Positions 51,562-61,410 of a DNA stretch of 64,000 nucleotides are shown here, piece by piece. Below the pieces are notes generated by a model that was not told the origin of the DNA, did no database searches, and was given only the letters and a program-made list of their open reading frames with translations. The DNA comes from Dasania marina DSM 21967 (GTDB lineage: Bacteria; Pseudomonadota; Gammaproteobacteria; Pseudomonadales; Dasaniaceae), in assembly GCF_000373485.1 (NCBI RefSeq), contig NZ_KB891586.1, forward strand, positions 262,734 to 326,733, written 5' to 3'. Both the position numbers and the translations under genes were made by a program. The stretch's first letter is position 1. Every line of letters starts with the position of its first letter.

Positions 51562-53325
51562 CTAGGGCTTAATTTCAGCAAGTTTAGCTGCGGCCAGCTC
51601 GGCTTTGAGCGGCCGCTTAAAGCTATACTTGCGTCTATAAGGGAATACGCTCTTCACTTGGCCATTGCGTATCTGCCGCTGCAGGCGCTGCCAAAACTCT
51701 GCTTGATAGATATCGCTGTGTAAGCGATCAAATACCTCTCTGGCTCGCTGATTACCAGAAAAGAACAGCCGAAACTCCTCGGGGAACACGTCATTAGGGG
51801 CCACGTTATACCAAGGGCCACTAGCCATTTCCTGCTCTTCGGTTTGCGGCTGGGGTATTTTGCGGAAATTACAGTCCACTAAAGGGCAGATTTCATCGTA
51901 GTCGTAAAATACCACCCGACCATGGCGGGTCACCCCAAAGTTCTTTAGCAACATATCGCCGGGGAATATATTTACTGCCGCCAGCTGCTTAATGGCATTG
52001 CCATATTCATCCATCACGCTTTCTACTTGCTGATCACTCGCATCTTTAAGGTAGAGGTTTAAGGGCACCATTTTGCGCTCTACGTACACATGTTTAAGTA
52101 TCAGCACATTGCCCAGCTCTTCTATTAACGAGGGCACCTCACGCACCAACTCCTCCATAAGCTCATCGGAAAAGCGCCGCCTATCAAATACCAGGTTTTT
52201 AAACTCTTGGGTATCGGCCATACGGCCCGCTCTATCCCAGCGTTTAACCAATACGTATTTTTCCTCCACCTGCGCCCTAGTCATATCTTTAGGCGGGGTA
52301 AATCTATCCTTAATTACCTTATAGACGTAATCGAAACCCGGACGGGTAAACACCAGCATCACCATGCCTTTAATACCCGGCGCGGTGACATATTCATCAT
52401 CGGAGTGCATGGTCTCCCATACCGCTCGCCGAAAGAACACGGTTTTAGCATGCCTAGCAAAACCCAGGGCGCTGTACAGTTCAAACACTTCTTTTTGCGG
52501 CATCAGTTTTTTCAAAAAAGCCACAAACTGTGAAGGCACAGAGGCATCCACCATAAAATAGCTACGGGTGAAACTGAATAGAATACTGACATCATCAGCT
52601 TCGTTAAGCACGGTATCTACATAAACACCGCCGCACTCATTATTCATAAAAGGCAACACAAAGGGGATACTATCTTCGCCATCGATGATACGCCCCACTA
52701 GGTAGGCCGCCTTATTGCGATAAAACAGAGACTCCAATATTTCCGCCCTAAAGACCTCACCCTGCAGTAAACGCTCGCCTAGCAGGGCTTCTAAAATCTC
52801 CGCCACACGCTGCACATCACGCTCAAAATCCTCAAAGGGCACATTGAAATCAGTGCTCGCTAACACGCTACGCACAAACGGACTTACTTCGGTGATTTTA
52901 TAACGATCAAAAATTTTGCTGGGGGCGATATCAATATCCATATCGTCGCCATCGAAAACAAAGGAGAATTTATCGCGAATTTTTCTATGCTTAAAAATAA
53001 AACAATAGACCGAATTAAAAAAGGTCTGCGCTATTTCGTAATTGCTGTGGGTTTCAACGATATCCGCATAATCAAGCTTAGCGTGCTCCCACACCTCTGG
53101 GTCGCCTAGCAAATCGCCCGCCACAGTTTCAGCCACCGCCGCCACCTCGGCCACCTTCTTTTTATACATGGACAGCCGATTACTCATCTCTGCTTGTACT
53201 AAATTCCAATCCGCTTTTTCAAAACGGGCCTGGGCACCTAAAGTGACATTTTGAAAATCACCAAAAAAGGAATCAAAGCCATTTAAGATGGCTTTGGCTA
53301 AGCGTAGTGAGCGGGTCATACCCAT
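51562..53325 (-). CDS. aceK: Isocitrate dehydrogenase kinase/phosphatase
   Basis: Bifunctional enzyme that inactivates or reactivates isocitrate dehydrogenase, diverting carbon into the glyoxylate shunt. It has 587 residues, full length. It has an N-terminal regulatory domain and a C-terminal kinase-like domain with IFPGDMLLKNFGVTRHGRVVFYDYDEI as the catalytic region. It is not in an aceBAK operon here but sits near aceA and glcB in the same block, so its role with them is clear. Confidence 0.97.
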   Translation of the reverse strand: MGMTRSLRLAKAILNGFDSFFGDFQNVTLGAQARFEKADWNLVQAEMSNRLSMYKKKVAEVAAVAETVAGDLLGDPEVWEHAKLDYADIVETHSNYEIAQTFFNSVYCFIFKHRKIRDKFSFVFDGDDMDIDIAPSKIFDRYKITEVSPFVRSVLASTDFNVPFEDFERDVQRVAEILEALLGERLLQGEVFRAEILESLFYRNKAAYLVGRIIDGEDSIPFVLPFMNNECGGVYVDTVLNEADDVSILFSFTRSYFMVDASVPSQFVAFLKKLMPQKEVFELYSALGFARHAKTVFFRRAVWETMHSDDEYVTAPGIKGMVMLVFTRPGFDYVYKVIKDRFTPPKDMTRAQVEEKYVLVKRWDRAGRMADTQEFKNLVFDRRRFSDELMEELVREVPSLIEELGNVLILKHVYVERKMVPLNLYLKDASDQQVESVMDEYGNAIKQLAAVNIFPGDMLLKNFGVTRHGRVVFYDYDEICPLVDCNFRKIPQPQTEEQEMASGPWYNVAPNDVFPEEFRLFFSGNQRAREVFDRLHSDIYQAEFWQRLQRQIRNGQVKSVFPYRRKYSFKRPLKAELAAAKLAEIKP

Positions 53326-53408
53326 ATTTTTAGTCTCTAGTTGTTAGTCGACAGTCTCTAGCTTTTTCTAGCGGCTTTTCTAGCGACTAGGAACTAGCCA
53401 CTAGCGAC
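53326..53408. repeat. CTAG/GACTAG repeat cluster between rraA and aceK
   Basis: About 80 bp of AGTCTCTAG, GACAGTCTCTAG, CTAGCGACTAG and GAACTAG words fill the gap and run into the last codons of rraA, encoding its terminal LVASS and TAG stop. Confidence 0.8.
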
Positions 53409-53875
53409 TCTTTAGCAATAATAATGCCGGTGCCGTCGGCATAGAGGTAATCGCCGGGGTTTACGGTTACGCCGGCAAACTGCAAGGGGATGTTGATTTG
53501 GCCTTCGCCGCGCTTTTCGGTTTTTCTGGGGATTGTGCCTAACGCCATCACCCCCATGTCCATCTCTGCAATATCTTCTATGTCACGGATATAGCCGTAT
53601 ATCACTATGCCTGCCCAGTTATTTTTTACTGCCTTGGCCACCAGCATATCACCCAGCAACGAACGCCTAGGCGAAGCGCCGCCGTCTACTACCAACACTC
53701 TACCTTTACCTTCAGTGGCAACTAGCTCGGCAACTTTTGAGTTGTCCTCAAAACACTTAACCGTTACTACTTCACCGCCAAAGCGGCGAATAGGGCCGTA
53801 ATGGTTAAATACAGGCGCTACAACTTGCACGGCATCGCCGTACTCATCACATAAATCAGGGGTAGAAATTTTCAT
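53387..53875 (-). CDS. rraA: RraA family protein (ribonuclease E regulator/aldolase family)
   Basis: 162 residues from the ATG at 53875, 10 bases after AGAGAG. The RraA/HMG-aldolase-like fold is indicated by VVDGGASPRRSLLGDMLVAKAVKNNW and GIVIYGYIRDI, with the GxxD-type substrate motif at the former. It inhibits RNase E in E. coli; some family members are 4-hydroxy-4-methyl-2-oxoglutarate aldolases, so the function is not certain. Its last codons and stop lie in a CTAG repeat. Confidence 0.9.
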   Translation of the reverse strand: MKISTPDLCDEYGDAVQVVAPVFNHYGPIRRFGGEVVTVKCFEDNSKVAELVATEGKGRVLVVDGGASPRRSLLGDMLVAKAVKNNWAGIVIYGYIRDIEDIAEMDMGVMALGTIPRKTEKRGEGQINIPLQFAGVTVNPGDYLYADGTGIIIAKESLVASS

Positions 53876-54020
53876 CACAGCTCTCTTATCGATACTCTTA
53901 TTAATGTGCTTATTAATGTGTTTATTAATGGCCAATACACCACACACCCTAAAGTGTTAGAGACTAACAAAACTACTATCGTTAACCTAGTTCATTCACT
54001 ATTACCGCTTTGGATGCCCT

Positions 54021-54629
54021 ATGGCCAAGCTCAAGCAATACCAGCAACATGACCTCGCCGAGATTAGCCTAGTACTTGCTAGCGCCTTTCGCGACTATGA
54101 GGTTATGCGCTATCTATTTAGCGATTCCGACCACTATTATCAGCAGCATGTGCAGGGATATTTCCACGCACTGTTAAGCATGAGCCTAGCTAATAACTGG
54201 CCTAGGCTAGGCATATACACTGAAGGGCAATGGGTTGCTGCCACCATAGCTTATCACTCCAGCTCCGCCGATGTAGTGGCAGGCAGCGATAAGGCACTAC
54301 AGCAGTTTTGCCAACAACTCAGCCCACATACACAACAACGCATAGACTATTACGAAAGCCGCGCCGATGCCGCCCACCCCAGCACGCCACATTTTTTTAT
54401 AGATTCACTGGGCTGCCTACCACAACATGAGGGCAAGGGTTACGCAAAAATCTTATTACAGGCACTGCAACAGCTCTCCCTGCAACACCCTAACGCTAGC
54501 GGCGTATGCCTCAATACCGAATCCAGCCTCAACCTACCGGTTTATCAACGCGTGGGATATAAGATAATAAGCACACAAACCATAAGCTCACTCACTAGCT
54601 GGTGCTTATTTAAAGCCGATAGTGATTAA
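54021..54629 (+). CDS. GNAT family acetyltransferase
   Basis: 202 residues, single GNAT fold. N-terminal LKQYQQHDLAEISLVLASAFRDYEVMRYLF; acetyl-CoA binding loop region LPQHEGKGYAKILLQAL (Q/RxxGxG/A); then ASGVCLNTESSLNLPVYQRVGYKI. The substrate is unknown. It is convergent with the ART-like gene, the two overlapping by 4 bp. Confidence 0.88.
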   Translation: MAKLKQYQQHDLAEISLVLASAFRDYEVMRYLFSDSDHYYQQHVQGYFHALLSMSLANNWPRLGIYTEGQWVAATIAYHSSSADVVAGSDKALQQFCQQLSPHTQQRIDYYESRADAAHPSTPHFFIDSLGCLPQHEGKGYAKILLQALQQLSLQHPNASGVCLNTESSLNLPVYQRVGYKIISTQTISSLTSWCLFKADSD

Positions 54630-55186
54630 GCACTAAGCAGAGTGACATAATCGGCGACTATATCTTTATTGCAATAAGCCATGCCCAGCTTATTTAAATA
54701 CTCCATACGATTTGCATTCATCAAATCTATATCGGGCGCTGACAAACCTGCAGCCTCATAAAGTGCAGCAACAAAAGCTACATACCTCTCACCCTCGGGT
54801 GTTAACAGCAAGCTGGCTGCACCTACATCCGTTTTCACGGACCCAGCCAAATCTACCGGCAAATTTACTGCCAACACTACGGGTGTTTCCGCACCGGCAA
54901 AGCGCACTGAACGATTGCGAACCGCTTGCTCAGCCCAGTAATACGCCAGGGCTTTGCTCTGCGTTAAAAATACCGGCTCTATGGATTCGGTGTATTTGTT
55001 GCCAATAGTATCCATGGTTTGCTTAGCCGCCTGCTTACTGGCCTTATCACCCGAGCGATTAAGGCCATCACTTAAAATAGCATCGGCCAATGCCGAAGAC
55101 GTACCGTGATACCAGGTATTAGTAACGGCAAAACCTTCTTTGCTTAATAGGACTTGGGAATCTTGTAGGTATTCAGGGATAGGCAT
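54626..55186 (-). CDS. Unknown protein, possible ADP-ribosyltransferase-like fold
   Basis: 186 residues from the ATG at 55186; a GTG at 55285 would fall inside the aceA terminator, so it is rejected. The sequence shows WYHGTSSALADAILSDGLNR (H27 in YHGTS), a middle VFLTQSKALAYYWA and a following PVVLAVNLP strand, the pattern seen in many PARP/KptA-type ADP-ribosyltransferase folds. The fold call is inference; I do not see a clear catalytic Glu. It has no signal peptide. Downstream of aceA on the same strand and convergent with the GNAT. Confidence 0.6.
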   Translation of the reverse strand: MPIPEYLQDSQVLLSKEGFAVTNTWYHGTSSALADAILSDGLNRSGDKASKQAAKQTMDTIGNKYTESIEPVFLTQSKALAYYWAEQAVRNRSVRFAGAETPVVLAVNLPVDLAGSVKTDVGAASLLLTPEGERYVAFVAALYEAAGLSAPDIDLMNANRMEYLNKLGMAYCNKDIVADYVTLLSA

Positions 55187-55262
55187 CAACACATTCCAAA
55201 TAAAGGAGATAAGGGGATCAGAACTTTCGAGCCTGACCCCATCAGCACATTCTAACAGAAAC

Positions 55263-55290
55263 AAAAAAGGCGACCCAAGGGCCACCTTTC
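55263..55290 (-). terminator. Terminator after aceA
   Basis: On the minus strand an imperfect hairpin (AAAGGTGGCCC...GGGTCGCCTTT, two mismatches) is followed by seven T residues, 44 bp past the aceA stop. Confidence 0.75.
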
Positions 55291-55296
55291 TTTTCC

Positions 55297-55315
55297 AGCG
55301 ACTAGAAACTAGCCG
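55297..55315. repeat. CTAG/GACTAG repeat copy after aceA
   Basis: GCGACTAGAAACTAGCCGC, a single short copy of the dispersed family, lies between the aceA stop and its terminator. Confidence 0.7.
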
Positions 55316-55333
55316 CTAAAGACACCAAAACCC

Positions 55334-56932
55334 TTAACCGAACTGGTTAGAAGTGTTCTTTTCGCCACCGGCTTTCAGGGCATTTTCACCCGCAAAGTAT
55401 TCTTTGTGATCATCACCCATATCAGAACCTGACATGTTTTGGTGTTTAACACAGGCAATACCTTGGCGAATTTCTTTACGCTGTACGCCAGCAACATAAC
55501 CCAGCATACCCGCTTCACCGAAGTATTCTTTCGCTAAGTTGTCAGTAGACAATGCTGCGGTGTGATAAGTAGGCAAAGTGATTAAGTGATGGAAGATGTT
55601 AGCTTCACGAGCCGTGTCAGACTGGAAAGTACGGATCTTCTCGTCAGCGCGCGCACACAGCTCAGATTCGTCATACTCAACACTCATCAAGTTAGCACGA
55701 TCATAAGCAGATACGTCCTCACCCGCTGCAACCATCGCATCATAAGCCTGCTGACGGAAGTTTAATGTCCAGTTGAAAGAAGGTGAATTGTTGTAAACCA
55801 GCTTCGCATCAGGAATTTCTTTACGCACTTCGTTCATCATATCAGTGATATCTTGAACGCTAGGCGTTGCCGTTTCTATCCATAATAGATCGGCACCCGC
55901 TTTGATCGCCTCGATGCTGTCAAATACGCAACGCTCTTCACCTGTTCCTTGACGGAATTGGTATAAACCAGAAGGTAGACGCTTAGGACGAACTAATTTG
56001 CCATTACGGTTGAAGCATACATCGCCTTCAGCCATGTCAGCTACGTCGATTTCTTCAACATCTAAGAAAGCGTTGTATTGATCACCTTGATCGCCAGGCT
56101 CTTTAACTACCGCAATTTCTTTAGTTAGACCGGCACCTTCAGAATCGGTACGGGCAACGATAACACCGTCATCAACACCACACTCAAGGAAGGCATAACG
56201 CAACGCGCGCAATTTAGCGTGAAAGTCTACGTGAGGAACCGTTACTTTACCGTCTTGGTGGCCACACTGCTTCTCATCAGCCACTTGGTTTTCAATTTGT
56301 AAACAACAAGCACCGGCTTCAATCATTTGCTTAGCCATCAGGTAAGTCGCTTCAGCGTTACCAAATCCGGCATCGATGTCGGCAATAATAGGCACAACAT
56401 GGGTCACGTGGTTATCAATTTGATCTTGGATAGACGTTTCAGCAGCTTTATCGCCCGCTTCACGCGCCGCGTCTAATTCACGGAACAAACCACCGAGTTC
56501 ACGGGCATCCGCTTGACGTAAGAAGGTGTATAACTCTTCAACCAAATTAGCGACAGTCGTTTTCTCATGCATAGATTGGTCAGGAAGAGGGCCAAACTCA
56601 GAGCGTAGCGCAGCAACCATCCAGCCTGAAAGGTATAAATAACGGCGGTCAGTTTGGCCGTTAAAATGCTTCTTGATAGAAATCATTTTTTGTTGGCCGA
56701 TAAAACCATGCCAGCAACCTAAAGACTGGGTGTACTTAGTCTTGTCTTTATCGAACGCCGCCATATCAGCGCGCATAACGCCAGCTGTGTACTTGGCAAT
56801 ATCAAGACCTGTTTTAAATTTGTTTTGAGCGCGCATGCGAGCTACAGATTCTGGGTTAATAGCATCCCATGGGCTGCCTGCCGCCTCTTTAAGCGCAGCG
56901 ATAGCTTGGATGTCTTGAGTAATGGCTGACAT
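55334..56932 (-). CDS. aceA: Isocitrate lyase (long type)
   Basis: Cleaves isocitrate to succinate and glyoxylate. It has 532 residues, matching the long Pseudomonas-type enzyme rather than the 434-residue E. coli form. The active-site Cys is in DEKQCGHQDGK (KxCGH motif). The metal and substrate region includes VVPIIADIDAGFGNAEATY. It is divergent from the LysR gene across 124 bp that contain an inverted repeat. Confidence 0.97.
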   Translation of the reverse strand: MSAITQDIQAIAALKEAAGSPWDAINPESVARMRAQNKFKTGLDIAKYTAGVMRADMAAFDKDKTKYTQSLGCWHGFIGQQKMISIKKHFNGQTDRRYLYLSGWMVAALRSEFGPLPDQSMHEKTTVANLVEELYTFLRQADARELGGLFRELDAAREAGDKAAETSIQDQIDNHVTHVVPIIADIDAGFGNAEATYLMAKQMIEAGACCLQIENQVADEKQCGHQDGKVTVPHVDFHAKLRALRYAFLECGVDDGVIVARTDSEGAGLTKEIAVVKEPGDQGDQYNAFLDVEEIDVADMAEGDVCFNRNGKLVRPKRLPSGLYQFRQGTGEERCVFDSIEAIKAGADLLWIETATPSVQDITDMMNEVRKEIPDAKLVYNNSPSFNWTLNFRQQAYDAMVAAGEDVSAYDRANLMSVEYDESELCARADEKIRTFQSDTAREANIFHHLITLPTYHTAALSTDNLAKEYFGEAGMLGYVAGVQRKEIRQGIACVKHQNMSGSDMGDDHKEYFAGENALKAGGEKNTSNQFG

Positions 56933-56976
56933 GGTATTTCCTTACTGATGGGTAAACAGGCCAACAAATTATGACC

Positions 56977-57026
56977 TTAGCTAAATCGTGGACAAAGTCT
57001 ATCCGAGCATGCGATGATTTAGCTAA
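56977..57026. promoter_or_regulatory. Inverted repeat operator between aceA and the LysR gene
   Basis: TTAGCTAAATC (56977-56987) and GATTTAGCTAA (57016-57026) are perfect inverted arms. Each contains the 8-bp palindrome TTAGCTAA; the two palindromes are 42 bp apart, centre to centre, close to four helical turns. This is a plausible autoregulatory LysR site. Confidence 0.65.
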
Positions 57027-57056
57027 TTTATAGTTTTTATGTCCGGTATTTACTTT

Positions 57057-58004
57057 ATGAATATATCTCGTATAGATCTCAACCTACTCGTTTACCTTGA
57101 TGTACTGCTGCGCCACCGCAATGTCACCAAGGCAGCCAACCAGCTAGGTATTAGCCAACCCGCCATGAGCAACGGCCTAAAACGGCTACGCGATTTATTT
57201 GGCGACCCGCTATTAGTACGTACTAGCGAGGGTATGATGCCAACCGAGCGGGCGCAAGGGCTGCAACCAGTAGTGCGCAACATGCTAGCCAGCGTAGAGC
57301 AGGCCATACAACCCACTACCGAGTTTGACGCCAAAAACAGCGACCGCGTGTTTCGCATTATGGCCAGCGACTACACAGAATCCACCCTCACCATCCCCCT
57401 GCTCAAACACCTGCGCGAACTAGCTCCCAATGTGCGCCTAGATATCATGACCCCCAGTGATGTCACCTACCAAGATGTAGAACAGGGCAAAGTGGATATG
57501 GTCATCAACCGCTTTGACGACATTCCCCAGTCCTTTCACCAAACCACCGTCTGGCACGATAGCTTCTCCTGCCTGTTTAGCCGCGACCATCCAGTAGCAC
57601 AAAACTTTAACCTAGACAGTTACTTAGAGTCACAACATGTATGGGTAAGCAAAACCGGCATGGGTACAGGGGTGGGGGTTAACCCCAGCGACGTACAGCG
57701 CTTGGGCTGGGTCGATAATGAACTAGGTAAGCTAGGCAAAACCCGTAACATTACCGTGTTTACCCGCCATTATTTATCCGCCATGCAAATGGCTGAACAA
57801 AAAGATCTGATCGTCACGGTGCCCAGCAAAGCAGCCATCTCGCAGCGCAACAACCCCAAGCTGCTAATCAAGCCCGCGCCCTTCCCGATACAGCCACTAG
57901 AGCTAAAAATGGCCTGGAGCCCATTACTGCAAAGTAATCCAGGCCATCAGTGGATGCGCCGTCTGATAAAAAGCGTGGCTGAAGAAATAGAGCGCGGTAA
58001 CTAA
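57057..58004 (+). CDS. LysR family transcriptional regulator
   Basis: 315 residues from the ATG at 57057 (an upstream ATG at 57039 adds six). N-terminal winged helix-turn-helix: ISRIDLNLLVYLDVLLRHRNVTKAANQLGISQPAMSNGLKRL; effector domain follows. Divergent from aceA and upstream of glcB on the same strand, it probably regulates the glyoxylate shunt. The effector is unknown. Confidence 0.9.
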   Translation: MNISRIDLNLLVYLDVLLRHRNVTKAANQLGISQPAMSNGLKRLRDLFGDPLLVRTSEGMMPTERAQGLQPVVRNMLASVEQAIQPTTEFDAKNSDRVFRIMASDYTESTLTIPLLKHLRELAPNVRLDIMTPSDVTYQDVEQGKVDMVINRFDDIPQSFHQTTVWHDSFSCLFSRDHPVAQNFNLDSYLESQHVWVSKTGMGTGVGVNPSDVQRLGWVDNELGKLGKTRNITVFTRHYLSAMQMAEQKDLIVTVPSKAAISQRNNPKLLIKPAPFPIQPLELKMAWSPLLQSNPGHQWMRRLIKSVAEEIERGN

Positions 58005-58143
58005 TACAGCTAAGCAGTCATCACATTCACATACCTTATAGCGAACATAATAACTATTAATTAGATTTATCATGGTGCCCTACATAGAATAAGGAAACAG
58101 ACTATTTCCACTTTCCATTCGCTAAGATGTTTAGGGCTTTATC

Positions 58144-60312
58144 ATGGCAACGCGCATACAACAGGGCGGCTTACAGGTCGACAGTACCCTACACTCGCTC
58201 ATTAATGAGCAAGTCATCCCCGGCACCGGTGTTAACACCGCGCATTTTTGGCAAAGCTTTGAAGCCATACTCAGCGACCTCAGCCCTAAAAACAAAGCAC
58301 TACTAGACCAACGCGCCAGCCTACAACAACAAGTTAACGACTGGCACAAAGCCCACCCCGGCCAAGCTTTTAACTTTGCAGAATACAAAAGCTTTTTACA
58401 AAAAATCGGCTATCTAGTCGCCGAAGGCGAAGACTTCAGCATTAGCACCCAAAACGTAGAGCCCGAAATTGCCGAGCAGGCAGGCCCGCAATTAGTGGTG
58501 CCTATTATGAATGCCCGTTTTGCCCTTAATGCCGCTAACGCTCGCTGGGGTAGCTTATACGATGCTCTCTATGGCACCGACGTTATCGCCAATGAAGGCA
58601 GCATTGCCAAAACCGCCAGCTTCAACCCTTTGCGTGCCGACGAAGTACGTCGCCTAGCAAAAACCTTTTTAGACAGCGCCGCACCTTTAAATGGCGCCTC
58701 ACATAAAGACGCCGCCGGTTACAGCATTAACAACGGCAAGCTCAACGTGTTATTAAAAAATGGCGAGACTGTTACCTTAATCGACAACCAACAATTGCAA
58801 GGCTATCAAGACGATGCCGCCAAACCCAGTATCGTTTTGCTCAAACACAACAACCTACATTTTGAGATAGAGATCGATCAGCAACTGTCACGTAAGGTCG
58901 ATGCTGCCGGCGTAATAGACGTTAACCTAGAAGCCGCACTCTCCACCATTATGGACTGCGAAGATTCCGTTGCCGCTGTCGATGGTGAAGATAAAGCGCT
59001 GGCCTATAGCAACTGGCTGGGGTTAATGAAGGGCGATTTAAACGTCACTCTCAAAAAAGGCGAGCAAGAATCTATACGCCGCCTCAACCCCGACCGTAAC
59101 TACACCAGCCCCAAGGGTAAAAAGTTTTCACTCAAGGGGCGCAGCTTATTATTTATTCGCAACGTCGGCCACCTCATGACTAACCCCGGTATTTTAGATA
59201 GCCATGGCAACGAAGTGCCCGAAGGTATTATGGACGGCATGATCACCTCACTAATTGCCATGCACGACTTAAACGGCAGCGGCCCCTTGCGCAACAGCCG
59301 CGCCAACAGCATTAATATCGTCAAACCTAAAATGCACGGCCCCGAAGAAGTGGCCTTCACCAATGAATTATTTGGCCGCATAGAAGACGCCCTAGGGCTA
59401 GAGCGCCACACCATTAAAGTGGGCATTATGGATGAAGAGCGCCGCACCTCGGTGAACTTAAAAGAGTGCATACGCGCAGCCAAAGACCGCGTGGTATTTA
59501 TTAACACCGGTTTCCTAGACCGCACCGGCGACGAAATACATACCAGCATGGAGGCCGGTCCTATGGTACCCAAGGCCGAAATGAAAGCGCAGAAATGGAT
59601 AACCGCCTATGAAAACTCCAATGTCGATATAGGCTTAGCTTGTGGCCTGCAAGGCAAATCACAAATTGGTAAAGGCATGTGGGCCGAACCCGACAACATG
59701 GCAAAGATGATGGAAGCTAAAATTGCCCACCCACTGTCAGGCGCCAACACGGCCTGGGTACCCTCGCCTACCGCCGCCACTTTGCACGCCATGCACTACC
59801 ACCAAGTCAACGTGCAAAACCAGCAGCAGGAAATTAAGCAGCGCGCCGCCGCCAGTGTCGATGATATTTTAACCATCCCCTTATTAGGCGACCGTAAACT
59901 CAGCGCTGACGTAATTCAAAAAGAATTGGATAATAATGCCCAAGGCATTTTAGGCTATGTGGTCCGCTGGGTAGATCAAGGGGTGGGCTGCTCAAAAGTA
60001 CCCGACATCAACAACGTAGGCCTAATGGAAGACAGAGCCACCTTGCGTATTTCCAGCCAACACATAGCCAACTGGTTACACCACGGCATATGCAGCCAAG
60101 CGCAAGTCATGGAAACCTTACAACGCATGGCAGCCATTGTTGATAGCCAAAATGCAGGCGACCCGGCATACACCACTATGGCACCCAGCTTTAACGGCCT
60201 AGCTTTTCAAGCCGCCTGTGATTTAGTGCTTAAAGGCTGCGAACAACCCAGCGGTTATACCGAGCCCGTTTTACACGCCAAACGTTTAGCCCTAAAAGCG
60301 CAACAAGCGTAA
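58144..60312 (+). CDS. glcB: Malate synthase G
   Basis: Condenses glyoxylate and acetyl-CoA to malate. It has 722 residues, the long monomeric G type rather than AceB. The catalytic region includes [37 protein letters not shown] and ALQ-type C-terminal residues. It follows the LysR gene, with a strong terminator after it. Together with aceA it completes the glyoxylate shunt. No promoter was assigned in the 139-bp gap. Confidence 0.97.
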   Translation: MATRIQQGGLQVDSTLHSLINEQVIPGTGVNTAHFWQSFEAILSDLSPKNKALLDQRASLQQQVNDWHKAHPGQAFNFAEYKSFLQKIGYLVAEGEDFSISTQNVEPEIAEQAGPQLVVPIMNARFALNAANARWGSLYDALYGTDVIANEGSIAKTASFNPLRADEVRRLAKTFLDSAAPLNGASHKDAAGYSINNGKLNVLLKNGETVTLIDNQQLQGYQDDAAKPSIVLLKHNNLHFEIEIDQQLSRKVDAAGVIDVNLEAALSTIMDCEDSVAAVDGEDKALAYSNWLGLMKGDLNVTLKKGEQESIRRLNPDRNYTSPKGKKFSLKGRSLLFIRNVGHLMTNPGILDSHGNEVPEGIMDGMITSLIAMHDLNGSGPLRNSRANSINIVKPKMHGPEEVAFTNELFGRIEDALGLERHTIKVGIMDEERRTSVNLKECIRAAKDRVVFINTGFLDRTGDEIHTSMEAGPMVPKAEMKAQKWITAYENSNVDIGLACGLQGKSQIGKGMWAEPDNMAKMMEAKIAHPLSGANTAWVPSPTAATLHAMHYHQVNVQNQQQEIKQRAAASVDDILTIPLLGDRKLSADVIQKELDNNAQGILGYVVRWVDQGVGCSKVPDINNVGLMEDRATLRISSQHIANWLHHGICSQAQVMETLQRMAAIVDSQNAGDPAYTTMAPSFNGLAFQAACDLVLKGCEQPSGYTEPVLHAKRLALKAQQA

Positions 60313-60326
60313 GCAAACCATTAACA

Positions 60327-60378
60327 AAAACAAAAAAAGGCGCGTGTTAATGATTTAACACGCGCCTTTTTTTGTTTT
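60327..60378. terminator. Bidirectional terminator between glcB and dapB
   Basis: A perfect 24-bp stem (60327-60350 with 60355-60378) with a GGCGCGTG core, flanked by A7 and T7, and a 4-nt loop. It ends transcripts from both converging genes. Confidence 0.97.
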
Positions 60379-60406
60379 GTCTGTGCTGCCGCAGTAAGAC
60401 CTAGCT

Positions 60407-61252
<846 letters not shown>

Positions 61253-61267
61253 TCAATATCAGTGGCC

Positions 61268-61410
61268 ATTTAGGGAGTTTAACGTTTGAGTTTACAGGTA
61301 AGTGCAAGGAAGCACTGCGCACAGCAGCGGAGTGTACAATAGTACATGAGCATGCGAGCACAGCGCTGACGCAGTAATTGCCTGTAAAATCGAGCGTTAA
61401 AACCCTAAAT
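61268..61410. repeat. Long imperfect inverted repeat between dnaJ and dapB
   Basis: A 143-bp imperfect palindrome runs from ATTTAGGG (61268-61275) to CCCTAAAT (61403-61410), with matching TTTACAGG/CCTGTAAA internal arms and a GTAC-AATA-GTAC centre. Its right end overlaps the dnaJ stop codon. It fills the 191-bp gap. Confidence 0.75.

Noticed and set aside
55187-55285. Upstream GTG start for the ART-like gene
   Set aside because: The start would lie inside the aceA terminator hairpin; the ATG at 55186 keeps the conserved part.
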